Positions 22,346 through 34,664 of a stretch of 64,000 nucleotides of DNA are shown piece after piece. The position numbers and the translations under genes were made by a program. The notes under the pieces were generated by a model. It was not told where the DNA came from and searched no databases. It saw only the letters and a program-made list of their open reading frames with translations. The stretch lies in contig JASANG010000926.1 in NCBI GenBank assembly GCA_030248215.1, forward strand, positions 1-64,000, read 5' to 3'. Numbering within the stretch: position 1 is the stretch's first letter; each line of letters starts with the position of its first letter. Source of the stretch: Enoplolaimus lenunculus (taxonomy: Eukaryota > Nematoda > Enoplea > Enoplida > Thoracostomopsidae).

Positions 22346-23970
22346 AGCTTTCCACAAAAACGTTAAATTGATGACACCGCTGAACTGGAGTATCCCAACC
22401 TACTACGTGCTGACTCATATTAGGCAGCTTCAAACAAGCCCATATAAGACACTATCAACCCAGCCTAAACCAGGATTTTATTTCAAATGGGTACACATCA
22501 CATTTAGCAATTATTTGTTCGTGTGAGAGTAAACATACCAAGCGAGAAAATATCTTCAACCAATAAAATGGCCAGAAGAGTTATTTTTGCAGCTGAGTTT
22601 CTTTTAAATTTTCGTAAACTTGGCCGAAAATTCACAGCGAGTAACACCACTCATCGAGTATCTTTCTGGCTAAAGGCAATGGAAAAAGATAAACACGACT
22701 AAGTTAGGTCACATAAAAGTCTAAAATGACCATCGAATGACTCACACAAAAGACACACACACACAGGACACAAATGGAAGCGCAACAAACCCGGAAGTGA
22801 AAGGAAAGGAAACGAGAAAACCGAGATCGAAACCGACGCAACATTAAAAACTGCACTGATTGGTTAGTATCATAAACAGGGCCTGTTTTGAATCCTAATT
22901 CCAACCGGATGCGGAAATGTCCATCCGCAACTACTGCCTGCTTGCATCCTCATTGATTTACCTGCTACTCAGGGAGTAAATCGGAAACCTCTGCTGTGCC
23001 CCACCCATCCGTGAACGGCTTTTTTGCACCCCGCCCTGCCCCAATGCCATTTCGGAGCCAGCCACCCCCACGAAAAAAATCATACCAGTAATATTACAAA
23101 ATTACACGATTTGTTCTATTTTTACGTTGATGTTTATATCTTTATATTAAACAATAAAATATATGTAATTAATCTGTCGTTAATACTTAAGTAGTCCAGT
23201 TTTAAACTAAATTATCAAGCGGCGAATCCGAAAAATTCCATAACCAATTGAAATCCTACAAGTTTGTAAACCTTCTGTAAAAAAACCTCAGATTACCATT
23301 CACGTAAGCAATTCAACGTCCGCAAAGTTTTGTTCCAATTTTGAGACCCATATCCGGGTCAACGATCCACTTCCATCTCAACCAAAGTGAGTTGCCTACT
23401 GCTATGAAAACACACACAACGAATTCTCACGTTCACATAAAATTAAAACTCGCACAAATCGACCGGAATACCATCTAACTACAACGCGTGCTGTTGAGTG
23501 CATACTTAATGCTCCAAACGGCACACAAAAAATTATTCCCATCGCTTGACCCGAGCGACCCCAGTCTCAACCCAAACCCTGCCAACAGCTAAAAACCCAA
23601 ATGTCAAACCAGCCAAAATACCACATTTAGGCTAACACCGGTTGCTGCCTAAAACTCAATTTCCTGCGGTTACAGCTGCTATTCCGTCGCATGTTGTACC
23701 GTTTCGCTATAATTGTGTCTGATTCAAATTTCCTGTCAATACTTTAGTCGGCAAGATGCGAACCGGAAGTAAAGTCAGTCTGGAGAACGCTAAAAAACGA
23801 CCAACTCTCACCTGGAACTTTGAAACCTGGCGGAACTTATCCCAAATCAATAAAAAAACTGGCAAACGTACAAACACTATGCGATGAACCGTTTTCCAGT
23901 GTCCATTCAACCATACCGGCAATATGGGTAGCGATGTCAGGTACGTACGTATCAAATTCAGTAATTAAAC
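22346..23970. other. No gene recognised
   Basis: About 1.6 kb of A+C-biased sequence. A short ACACACAC stretch lies near 22,745. Small open frames on both strands show no recognisable product. Confidence 0.6.
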
Positions 23971-24294
23971 AACGATCAACCAGTCAGCTTGCGTTATTTC
24001 CAGCAACTGAACTGCTATCAACCAATCAGCTTGCGTTATTTCCAGCAACTGAACTGCTATCAACCAATCAGCTTGTGTTATTTCCAGCAACTGAACTGCT
24101 ATCAACCAATCAGTTTGCGTTATTTCCAGCAACTGAACTGCTATCAACCAATCAGCTTGTGTTATTTACAGCAACTGAACTGCTATCAACCAATCAGCTT
24201 GTGTTATTTCCAGCAACTGAACTGCTATCAACCAATCAGCTTGCGTTATTTCCAGCAACTGAACTGCTATCAACCAATCAGCTTGCGTTATTTC
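23971..24294. repeat. 42-bp minisatellite, seven full units plus a partial
   Basis: Units start at 24,001 and every 42 bases after it with CAGCAACTGAACTGCTATCA, then ACCAATCAGCTTGCGTTATT. The copies differ at one or two bases (GCGTT/GTGTT, TTTCC/TTTAC). The period is a multiple of three, so several frames on both strands stay open, up to 175 codons. They have no domain and no credible flanking exon structure. Confidence 0.95.
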
Positions 24295-24911
24295 AAATAC
24301 ACAAAAAAGATCAATTCCAATTGGTCAAACCTGGCAGGCAAATGTAGCACAATGCACATATGTATCATGAACATCCGAGCTAATAATTAATTTTAATTCA
24401 CTAATTTGGACGGCTCAAATGAATTCTACCAAAAATACGCAAATTTACATGCTGCAGCTGTACCGATCCGGTTCAAATTTGATTCCGTTTAAAGTAAAAC
24501 TGTTTACTGATCAGCTATGGTTCCGGCAAAATTAATATCCGGTCCATCCTGCGAACTCACCAACCGGTAGTAGCGTCTGTAAATTTCGAACCTGCCGCCA
24601 ATGAGAACTTCAAAGCATTTTCACATTAGTCATTGACATTAGATTGCTCCTACTTAGCAGCCGAGGCTGACATTTTTAGCTGTCCTGTCACAGTTCGCTT
24701 ATTTCAAAACCAACTGCTAACTGGCAATAGATGTTACACACAGTTGATAAATTCAGGACGAGCTGCCTTTGCTACGGTTGCAAACCGCTGCGTCAATTGC
24801 TGCATTGCCAAACCATATTATAATCATATTAGTGATACCAAGAACGGATGATATATAACAACAGTGTTCAACTGGGTACATTCTTCTCCGTACAAATAAA
24901 TCTACCCAGCG

Positions 24912-25114
24912 CACGTTGCATTTTTGGCCGACCCCCCCCCCTTATTTACGGAGTACTCAACTTATACGAATCTTAAAATTTTACGCTACTTTTCACACTT
25001 CAAAAACACTTTGTTCATATTTCAAAACTGCTAAGCTTGTTTACTCGCACATATTACATGTGACTTCAAAAGTTCCCTAAATAAAGAGGGGTCGGCCAAA
25101 AATGCAACGTGTGC
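24912..25114. mobile_element. MITE, CACGTTGCATTTTTGGCCGA ends
   Basis: A 203-bp element whose left end CACGTTGCATTTTTGGCCGA is matched by inverted TCGGCCAAAAATGCAACGTG on the right, a near-perfect inverted repeat of over 30 bases including a C run. The interior is AT-rich. It has no coding capacity. Confidence 0.85.
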
Positions 25115-25252
25115 TGATACATTTTGTACCATGGACCGCTCAGATAATTACACACTCTTGTTGAATTATCGTCGACTCTTGAGATGACACGTATGTATAT
25201 ATACAGTTGCACTGATATAATGGATACGACATATATGTCGTAGGCCAATCTG

Positions 25253-25465
25253 CTATTCAGGCCAATTACCTGTTGGCCTATGCTAATCTGCTATTTGCAA
25301 GACAACAGTGATGTAAAACTAACGCTGATTGGTTGACGGGGTTGTGTCTGTCCAAAGAATCAAATCTGATTGGTCTATAAGTTTAATAGCAGTTTAGCCT
25401 GAGCGAAACTGGTGTTGCGCAAAATAGCAGATTGGCCTACGCCAATAGCTAATTGGCGTGAATAG
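25253..25465. mobile_element. MITE, CTATTCAGGCCAATTA family
   Basis: Left arm CTATTCAGGCCAATTACC, with AATCTGCTATT inside; the right arm is the inverse, ending GCTAATTGGCGTGAATAG. Words GGCCTACGACATAT just left (25,229-25,245, inverted) and at 25,690-25,704 suggest a larger outer element interrupted by the tRNA-like sequence. Other copies are at 57,938-58,137 and 61,297-61,773. Confidence 0.7.
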
Positions 25466-25520
25466 TATTGGTACTATACGGTCGGCACGACCCCTATTTG
25501 AAGTTTTGCCCAAAGTTAAT

Positions 25521-25591
25521 GACCACGCCGGGAATCGAACCTCGGCCCTCTTGCGCTCGAGCCAAGCATGCTACCACTACACCATGCGGCC
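25521..25591 (-). tRNA. tRNA-like sequence, degenerate (pseudogene or SINE head)
   Basis: A 71-nt minus-strand sequence beginning GGCCGCATGGTGTAGTGGTA with a good A box and a B box AGGTTCGATTCC. The acceptor arms pair at six of seven positions counting G-U. The anticodon loop would read CGA but the anticodon stem has one mismatch and the T stem two. A Ser anticodon without a long variable arm is inconsistent with a working tRNA. Most likely a decayed tRNA gene or tRNA-derived repeat. Confidence 0.6.
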
Positions 25592-25760
25592 GTTGCAACA
25601 ACTTCTTATACCGGCATATGTACACAGGCATGGCAACATTTGCTTTACGTACACGTTTACGTGCACATATACCGACAAACAGCAGATTAGCCTACGACAT
25701 ATACATTGAGTTTTCTATCAATATCAATCTACCCATAAACACCCAATCCCTCAGACTTAC

Positions 25761-25922
25761 TTTCTTCGGCGTCCCAGTCGCATCTTGTGTTCCGCCTCCA
25801 ATTGTGGGATCTCGTTTTTGTTCTTCCGCAATATCACTAGGTTGCAGTTGTTGTTGTTGTTGTTGTTGAAGTTGTGTATTTGCAACATTCGTTAAATGAA
25901 TTCGATCATCAACACCAGCCAT
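25761..25922 (-). CDS. First coding exon, minus strand; candidate alternative ankyrin start
   Basis: ATG at 25,920-25,922 in a good context (ATAAAATGG). It then runs 54 codons to a GTAAGT donor, phase 0. The peptide starts MAGVDDRIHLTNVAN, has a seven-Gln run, and ends DATGTPKK. It has no domain of its own. The donor phase and the ending PKK are the same as the ankyrin exon at 1,512-1,634 (IPKK), and the first minus-strand acceptor I recognise downstream is ankyrin exon 2 at 663. Ankyrin genes commonly use several first exons, so this may be a distal start about 25 kb upstream. It may equally belong to another gene whose later exons I did not recognise. Confidence 0.6.
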
Positions 25923-27971
25923 TTTATCGACGATTCAGCGCAAATTCTTCTCAAATTGTCACACAAATACAACTACGAAATTAAAAGTTTTGTTGATGTT
26001 GTTGTTGCCAAGACGAAAAAAAAAGAAATAGCAGCGATAATGTTGGCTGTGAATCGAATATGTTGATGTTGTAATAAATACATACACTACGTATACATAT
26101 ATATAATTGCATACAAATTATTGTAATTTAAAACAAACCAAATAAACCTGGTGTAGCTTATATTTTAAGTATGTAATATCGAGTTATTTTGTCGTAAAAT
26201 ACACCCCAAATCGGCAATATTCACACTGTGAAGAGTCAATATGTAACATTGATTATCTGGACGATAATTCAACAAGTAAACGCATTAACAACGAATTAAG
26301 TTGTTAAAAGTGCAAATCAGTGAGTGCACTGTGCAGTCCCAGTTACAATTTCGTTTAACAATAAATAAATGCAAACGATATTACCAAACACTATTCGTGT
26401 TAATATATTAATAATTTATTTATTAAAGCTGGTTTGTATGCTTTCGTAAGCTCTGCAAAATAAAAAAACCACAATAAATCACTGTATACTTAATAAAAGT
26501 ATAACATCAAAGATATTTGCGAACAAAGCATTAAAAACTCAGGCCAGCTTACAACTGATTGCCAAAACAAAATCGTCGTTTCGGTTCTGGCATTTTTTCA
26601 CCAACCGGTTCTGGTAAATTATTACCAGAATTAAAAATTCCATATATTAAAGCTGGAACGCCCCACATACGTATTTTTAGCAACTTTCCAGCGTTAATTT
26701 GCTTACAATGAATTCGTATAACATAAACGTGATTGTTCTGTGAAAAGAAAATCTGTGTGAACATATGAGTGCATTCGTTAACTATTGCGCGTTGCGCAAA
26801 ACCGGCTGCCAAGTAAAAATTAAAATGAATTTTTCCCGTTGCATCTATTTTAAATTTTCACTTTCCGGATCCCCCCATCATTGTATCAAATGCAACGTCC
26901 CTTTTTTTAATTGCAGGGGTAAGAGAACTTAAATCCAAATGTGTTTGCCTCTAACCCTTTCTGGTTAAACCTCGTCTCGTCTCCATTAACAATTCGCGAC
27001 TACCAAACTGGTCAAAAATCAAAAAACGAACCAACCAATCATTGCACACCGTCAGTTATATCACAACCGCTTTCCAGTGGACAACCCTATCCAAGCCAAC
27101 ACATAAAACACAGGATCGTTCACATACAACGAGGAACCGGTGAATACATCCGCACTAAATTTCTGAACACTCCCAAAAAGCCAATTTTACCCGCTGCAGA
27201 ATACCACCCTGTGTAAGCATCAAAATTTCTTGCCGCCCGGCTTCGCAAAAATCTACCAACCGTAGTTTTCCCACCTCGCAATGAAATCATACCTGCACCC
27301 TTAATTATAAAGGGACACACAGACGCCACTACGCCGATTGACTCCGCAACTAAACTACCCACCCATACCCCGTCGCGCCATCAGCTGTGTTCAATCAATA
27401 TATATTATAACAATGCTGTATTGTCCACAATGCATCCAAAATTATCCGCGTTGAAATCATATCATCCAATGACATATGACATTCGAATGGACATATCGCT
27501 TGACACAGCAAGACACTGCAGTCTGCATCAAAATATACGTAAGCATTTTTAATATCCGCAGTGACCAATCGAAACATATTTTCTAAAAATGGACATCGCA
27601 TACCATATAACAGCGGACAAAACTCACAATCCCACGGACGTCCGCAATGCGAAACGTCATTTTAATGGTAAACGTTTACTAGTAAACTTTGGATTTTTGA
27701 TCCTTGTACAAACCGGAGGCTATACCAGGTAGCCCCAGTTTGGATACGTCATTATATACGTCATGCTGGACAACAACGATACATCCATAAATATTATGGT
27801 ATGGAATATCAAAAATTCCAAAAAATAACACATGATTACAACAAAAATAGATACAACATCATAAATACGTATAACAAAACATTACTGAGTTTTCAAAAAC
27901 TCAACAAAGCTTAAAAATTCACAAATGAAACATAAAATTTCAAACATAAATTAAGCTCTGACGCATAGCGA
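25923..27971. other. Probable 5' flank of the 25.9-kb exon; no gene beyond
   Basis: The first few hundred bases above 25,922 would hold the 5' UTR and promoter of the minus-strand exon; no motif is strong enough to name. At 26,570-26,690 there is a fragment of the 30,696 MITE family (TGGCATTTTTTCACCAACCG). The remainder is AT-rich without a supported exon. Confidence 0.55.
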
Positions 27972-28145
27972 ATGCGTTCCCGTAGCCAACGGGGGGGTGG
28001 GGTGGTCAGGGAGGGCTAAGCCCCCTCTGAAAAAATTTTAGTCCCCCTAGAGAATTTTCAACCTTGCTTGTAACTCATTGAAACCACTTGAATGCCCCTT
28101 GTGAACAATTTTCAGTCCCCCTAGCAAGGTGAGCTGGCTACGGTC
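27972..28145. mobile_element. Probable MITE, CGTAGCCAACGGGGG to GGCTACGG
   Basis: Inverted CCGTAGCCA and TGGCTACGG bound about 170 bp that contain two copies of TTTCAGTCCCCCTAG-like words and a run of Gs. The ends are short and the family assignment is open. Confidence 0.45.
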
Positions 28146-29248
28146 CTGAGCGAACGAAGTAACTACAAGCAGGATAGTTCTGGTAATTGTCGAAAACTCA
28201 ACTGCAGAGCAGAAACACGTCAACCACACCCCCACTAGGCCTAAACATGAATAACGTTGATCTAAAACCTAAACCCAAACTTAAGCCTATACTTAACACT
28301 ATCCGGATCCGTATCCCCTTATTCAAACTCGCTAGGGTCAACGACTTTATTCGGGAGCCCAGCACTGGCAACTGGGCGGTTTAGTGTACCGCATCAATCT
28401 CTGATTACGCAGCGGATCCAGGCTTCAACGATGACCACACACTCCAGCTACGACCCTCCGAATCCCAGACGCGTTCCAAGCATTCAACTATGTACTGAAC
28501 CAGCTAAACCTGAACACACCCCGAATCCATCCAGATCTTCACAGGCAAATGCCACTTGAAACCTAATTTTAACCAAATCCAATAACCTATTCGATTATAT
28601 ACATATAAACCTGTATATATATATTACGTATATATAAACATACATCTCATAAAACTAATTTAACACTCACAATAAACAATTTAAACATCATAAACAGCCG
28701 ACATCAAAACCATTTAGCCGTTGAAATGAGCGTTAAAACCCACAACACCAGACTCGCTCTAATGCCTTCGCCAAATCACACTATGGAGACCCCAACAACA
28801 CACAGCACCAACGTGGACAGCATTCAAGTCCGCCCAGCTCGATCACATACACCCACCACACGCCGTGACTTACCCAAAACCTCATAGCTGCCACCTCAAA
28901 TCCACAAGAAGAGATCCTACCATAGACATACAAAAGGATTTCAGTTCGACAACGTATACCAGCGTTCAAGCGAACGACAATGTTTTGTTTGGCTTCCATG
29001 ATCGGCAAGGGAGAGTAACCAGGGGTGTTTCAGGGACCAAACCACCCTTTGGGATATTTTTCAGCGACTTTTACACGCGGCATGAGTCTGAAACGCAAGA
29101 AAGCCTCCTCAAAAACTTTAAAGGAGGCGCCCCAAGTTCCAAAATCCTGGTTACATCAATGACGATCCAATGTATCGGTTACGCTGCCATAGCCAGTAAA
29201 TTTCAAACGACATACCCTCCTATGTTCACCGGAATACGCTTTTAAGGA
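28146..29248. other. No gene recognised
   Basis: A+C-biased sequence. The plus-strand frame at 28,865-29,245 (126 codons) shows no domain and no splice context, so it is not called. Confidence 0.55.
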
Positions 29249-29660
29249 TGGCCGGACAAAAGACCGTCGGACAAAACGCCGTCCGAACAAAAGGTTGTTT
29301 GGACAAAAGGCCACCTGGACAAAAGGCCGCCTGGACAAAGTACCACCTGAATAAGAGGCCGCCTGGGAAAATTGAATCAAACCGTAGACTCTCAACTACC
29401 GACCCGCTAAATGGATATGTTTGTATCCGGACGGTCTTTTATTCGGACAGCCTTTTGTCCGGACGACCTTTTGTCCAGACGGCTTTTTGTCGAGACGATC
29501 CTTTGTTTGGAAGGCCTTTTATCCAGGCGGCCTGTCCGACGGCTTTTTGTCCGTATGGCCTTTTGTTCAGACGGTCCTTTATCTGGACGGCCTTTGGTCC
29601 TGACGGTCTTTTGTCCGGACGGTCTGTTGTCCGTCGGCCATTTGTCTCCATGGCCTACTA
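29249..29660. repeat. Foldback minisatellite, GGACAAAAGGCC / GGCCTTTTGTCC
   Basis: The left arm (29,249-29,355) has about six units of GGACAAAAGGCCG type. The right arm (29,430-29,660) has about eleven units of the inverse, ACGGCCTTTTGTCCGG, period 20. The arms would pair into one long hairpin. The many overlapping open frames on both strands are by-products. Confidence 0.85.
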
Positions 29661-30306
29661 TCCGAGAACCGCCATTAAGCTCTATCCCCATCCAACCCAG
29701 ACACATTCGTCCGTCCTAAACCACATAACCTCACGATCGACCAAACACACATATTTCAAAATAAATACATGTATATATAAATATATATGTGTGTGTATTA
29801 TTTGACACAACCCCAAACAATACACAAAATCCCATTCCAAACAAATATCCTCCTACAAATACACAAGTCAACCCAAATCTGCTGAACCTAAAGCCGAATT
29901 CGTTCCCGCAATCCATCTGTGCAAACCTACACCTTCATGATAAACCACTAAAAGCACCAAACTCGAAACCAGAAACAGATTTATTCGAAAGCTAAATCCG
30001 GTTAGTCTAAATATCTTTAAAAGACAGACCGCAACAGTAACAACAACAACAACAACAAGAACAACAACAAATACTCAACAAACAACAGACAAAACAGCCA
30101 AAACAGCAGTCTAAACCCCATTAGTCGAATGCAGACTGCAGTCGTTGCGCCACGATCTAACTATCAATCTATACACACATGTACATATATATAGATGTAT
30201 ACATTCATGTACATTAAATACCATATAATAATTTGTCAGCTTCAACTCGCATGTCTACTCTATAATCTTCAATTTTAAAAGGTTCCACAAAGCTTCTTCG
30301 AAACCC

Positions 30307-30455
30307 TAAGGGTTGCTCTATACTTGACGTCCGCCGTCCGTCACCCGTACGTCGCCGTCCGTCACCGTGTGTCATCCGCACAGCGCCGTCCGTTCGGATG
30401 ACGCACGGTGACGGACGACGCCGTACTGATGACGGACGGCTCACACGACGAGTAC
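30307..30455. mobile_element. MITE of the AGGGTTGCGCTATACT family, right end eroded
   Basis: Starts TAAGGGTTGCTCTATACTTG and contains CGTCCGTCACCCGTACG and its inverse GTGACGGACG. The right terminus is recognisable only as far as ACGACGAGTACT. A short relative of the minisatellite-bearing element at 1,811-2,537. Confidence 0.65.
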
Positions 30456-30695
30456 TGAATGCTAAAAATCCAACCGAGACACAGACACTCTTATATTATA
30501 GCATAGTAATAAACTCGCCTCGGGTTCCTTGTACATATTTATCTGAGTGACAGACGTTGAAATACTCTAAACCAGAAAGTAACAGACGGGAGGTACATAA
30601 TCCGAATCGCCACAATTTTCCAAAATTTCAAAAACAAGCCGACCAACATAATTTAATTTCAATTAAAATTTCAAGCTAAAACAAGCCATGTAGTT

Positions 30696-31086
30696 CAGGG
30701 TGCAACCGGAATTCCGGTTCCGGCATTTTTTCACCTTCCGGTTCCGGTTCCGGTAAATTTTTACCGGATTTAAAAATTCCGGTATTATAATTTGGCCGTT
30801 TTCTTAACTTTGCTAATTTTTAAGAATCTCTTTTGAAAGCCACTTGTACTCCGAATATAAGCCATTGATGGTGGATTTCACTTCAGTCGATGATGAAAAT
30901 CTAAAATACAACAAATAAAATAAATACCTATGTTCGACTAAGGTTATTTCACAAATAATAGAGCAAAAAATGAGATTAAAATGAAATTTTTTGTGAAATG
31001 CATTTTTCATTTTCCGGTTCCGGTTCCGGTAAAATTTTCAAATTCCGGTTCCGGTTCCGGTAAATTGTAATTCCGGTTGCACCCTG
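30696..31086. mobile_element. hAT-type MITE, CAGGGTGCAACCGG family, full length
   Basis: A 391-bp element with perfect inverted ends CAGGGTGCAACCGGAATTCC / GGTTGCACCCTG and GGTTCCGGTTCCGG arrays just inside each end. The core includes TTTCTTAACTTTGCTAATTT. The eight bases on either side do not match. Shares its core with 31,237-31,606. Confidence 0.9.
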
Positions 31087-31236
31087 AGTAATATATACGC
31101 AAAGGACTTAAATCTGTGATTTGCTATATTTCACGCAGTTTCTGTTAAAATTCTACCCAAACAAACACCACAACTGAAATCGTGTTGAATTTCATCAAAT
31201 CAAAAATATGAACAGATATAAAATATACACCTCAGC

Positions 31237-31606
31237 CAGAGTGCAACCGGAATTCCGGTTCCGGCATATTTTCACCTTCCGGTTCCGGTTCCTTTACCGG
31301 ATTTAAAAATTCCGGTGTTATAATTTGGCCGTTTTCTTAACTTTGCTAATTTTTACGAATCTATTTTGAAAGCCACTTGTACTCCGAATATAAGCCATTG
31401 ATGGTGGATTTCACTTCAGTCGATTATGAAAATCTAAAATACAACAAATAAAATAAATACCTATGTTCGACAAAGTTATTTCACAAATAATAGAGCAAAA
31501 AATAAGATTAAAATGAAATTTTTGGTGAAATGCATTTTTCACTTTCCGGTTCCGGTAAAACTTTCAAATTCCGGTTCCGGTAAATTGTTATTCCGGTTGC
31601 ACCCTG
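31237..31606. mobile_element. hAT-type MITE, second full copy with perfect TSD
   Basis: A 370-bp element, CAGAGTGCAACCGG to GGTTGCACCCTG, flanked on both sides by ACCTCAGC. Its core is nearly identical to the copy 150 bp to the left, with a few substitutions and a loss of one GGTTCCGG unit. Confidence 0.92.
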
Positions 31607-31800
31607 ACCTCAGCAGATTGAAATATCCATTGACACCCTAACCATCTCTGCTCCTTAAATTAAAAATTCAAACGTAACCACAAACCTAAACACAAATTGC
31701 TCGTGTCATAATAATCACTTTGCTGCCGGCATCAAAACCGCATTTCTCCAAGTCCACAGTTTTTCAATATTAAACTTTACCCCCCGAAAACCACAGCCAG

Positions 31801-31978
31801 TATTCTCAAATGTGAGTAGCACCTATCATCAGTTGGTAATAGGTCCTGTAACTATGGAACCAGCGCTTTGATTTGCCCTACTTATGTACACATTTTGAAA
31901 TCTGCAATTGCAGGATGTTCGTCAGTTTGAAAACCTATCGCTAACTGATGATAGCTGCTATACGCATTTGAGAATATA
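31801..31978. mobile_element. MITE, TATTCTCAAATG family
   Basis: Inverted ends TATTCTCAAATG and CATTTGAGAATA, followed by AGCACCTATCATCAGTTGG and its inverse AACTGATGATAGCTGCTA. A related copy spans about 32,670-32,885. Single-ended fragments are at 10,652, 54,085 and 62,860. Confidence 0.8.
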
Positions 31979-34491
31979 GACCCACATCTCAATCCTAAAA
32001 TTTACAAACCTTTGCCCAGCAAACTAAGAATCTACAGGTCACCAGTTAAAACGTAACCCAGTTATACGACGACCCCGAAAACCACGAGAAAGCATTGTAC
32101 ACAATTACTCAACCAGAAAGATATATACACCAACTCCATTTTCAATGTCATCCCACCCACTTGCAACCACTGTACCCTACTCGTTCAACTTCTGCCTAAC
32201 CAATCCTCCAACCCTAAAACGGTCACTATATGTCCCAAAACTTCCTCAACTGCTACCAAAAACAACCCCCTAAACAACTTATACGCCATAAATATAAACA
32301 CGCCCCCTTCAATGCTTCTAATACAACTTCTACAACACAAATAATATTCAACCAATCATCCAGTTTGAAGTCGTCTGACGTGCCAATACAGTAACCAATT
32401 ACGCGTCTTGAACCCACTCAAATTATTTCCAACTTGAACCGGACCTAAACACAAAACTAAAAAAATTAAACCAATCAACATCGTTCAAAACAAAACACGG
32501 AAGTGGAAGTAAATGTCCCGTACCGCACCGGCGGTTGCTCCGAAACTTCGCATTCCACCGGATATTTCAGACAATAATTCGTTTCACACTGTCCGGCTTG
32601 GCGATAAATACACAATTTCTAATTTTTTTTCAATCCAAATCATTTCTGGCATCCGAAACAATCTTGGCCCAAATTCTCAAATGCATATAGCAACTATAAC
32701 CAGTTAGTGATAGGTTTTCGAGCTAACGAACAGCACCAATTGCGCGAACTCAAAATTTGCACAGTAGCAGAGTAAATCGGATGCAATAAATGTGCTGAAT
32801 TTCAAACCTGAACCAGTTCCTGATTCGAAACTTACAACACATATCACTAACTGGTACTAGATGCTACATACATTTGAGCATACGGGCTCTTATTTCAATG
32901 CTATTCTTTGACATTTTACTCCGCCTTGCTAATTTCGTTTTAAATCGAAGCTTCGGTCCATGTAAAGATCAAGCACAGAGACGTTTTTCCTGTGGGACAA
33001 CAACAGAATAAACTTTCGCTTTAAATTAATATTTTTGCTTACGCTTAGGCTCAGAAATAAGCCATTTTTATGCTTTGGCTTCGGCTCAGGAATATTGCTT
33101 ATACTACTGTTACGGCCTTGTTCTATACGTTGGTTGAAGCTGCTTGTCACTTCCTATTTTTATAATGAAAACAAAGAAAACAATTTCGTAACATTATCGG
33201 ACCGATCTTATAAGCATGAAACACGGCCAATACGTCATTCATTTACTACATAATCTATAGATACGTATCGTACCAAAGGCGAACCCAGACTGAACCTGAG
33301 CCTCAACAGGCGCCGCGCCCCCGGGGGTCAAAGTCCTGTTTAAGAGCGACCCCTGAACAACAATCACAATACTGGTTCTTTTATTACATTATAACCTAAA
33401 CTGGCAAACCATTATAATTCCTCTAAAATGCCGCTTGGCTTAAGATTACACGAACAATTTGTTGCCTACCAAAATCGATGAACCAGATATTGAATTACTT
33501 TTATTATTCAAAACATATATGCCGTCCGACCGCTACAAACCTGTAACATCTGGTCAATTCTTTGCCTACTTCGCAGGTTGCCGCAAATCCTATTTTAATT
33601 AAGAATCGCTAGCTAATCTACCGCTTGAAAAGTATTTAAAAACGCCAGCCAAACCAGCAAAACATGCTATGCCTGATTGACCGCAAAAAAACTGGTCATA
33701 TACCTGTTTAGCATAGGTTGTCGTAGGCAAACAGTCAAAGTTTTACGCTTAGCCGTTCAACGACCAAGATTAAACGTCTCGAAAACGGGTAATTTTTGTG
33801 TTTTCTTTTTCTCACACTGCTGACTATACGTAATGAATGCGTCCGGATACCAAAACTACCGGACACGGATGTATCAATACGAACACCAAACAATGCAAAG
33901 TCCTCTTAACAGGAACCAAATTTTCGCAATTGTTTTATTTTCGCGACAAGCGAACGCCGTCCAACCGATAGTAAACACTATAAATTACTTCAAATACGGT
34001 TATTGGGCAACTGAAAACGACCTGAAAAATTCCTTAAAAACTCCAAATTTTCACCAGAGCCAAACTTGAATCTGACTGAGACAGGAATTGAATTTTCACT
34101 GTGATAGAAATTTCAATTTCTTACACAGTTCAAGAAGCACAAGACGGGAGTTAAGCATACATAAGCAGGTTACAGCTAATCTGTTATAGCGCAAACTAAA
34201 TTATGTTATCTTACAACAGTAAATAAACTGGTTATGCCCACAATATTAGGTTGTCATGGGTGCGCCGATGCCTGGGTGGTAACAAAAGTCCGAATTCAGC
34301 AAAAATTGGCGATTCGGATACAGTTGTGAAAAAGCCGAATTCAACAATGTTGGTCAATATATACATATTTACATAAATTTTAAATTTGTTGTTGTTGTTC
34401 TTGTTGTTATATAAATCAATCATTTTTGTGTTTCAGCTTCACGTCACAAATCTCAGAACTGAGGTGCCAGGATCAACGCTTTAAAAGCTAC
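31979..34491. other. No gene recognised; repeat fragments
   Basis: About 2.5 kb of A+C-biased sequence. It holds the second TATTCTCAAATG element (about 32,670-32,885) and a GGCCCATGTAAAGATC-family copy (about 32,950-33,140). A stretch at 33,280-33,330 is GC-rich without a coding frame. No exon is supported. Confidence 0.55.
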
Positions 34492-34664
34492 GGCCCATGC
34501 ACAGAACAGGGCCGGAACCTTTTCCGGCGCGACTGTAATCGAGTAACCTTAAGTTTTAGACTAATTTTTTTGCTTGGGCTTAGGTATAACCTCATTCTTA
34601 CGCTTAGGCTTAGTTTTAGGAATATGCTTATACGCCTGTTCCGGCCCAGTTCTATACGTTGGCC
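34492..34664. mobile_element. hAT-type MITE, GGCCCATG...AACAGGGCCGG family
   Basis: A 173-bp element with GGCCCATGCACAGAACAGGG at the left and inverted CCGGCCCAGTTCTATACGTT at the right. It is flanked by AAAGCTAC and AAAGTTAC, an 8-bp duplication with one change. The core has CTTACGCTTAGGCTTAG. Confidence 0.85.

Noticed and set aside
22023-22433. Lys/Pro-rich repeat protein (KNGHIPKPKLKPKPKR)
   Set aside because: The 48-bp units lie inside a MITE with inverted ends; the frame is incidental.
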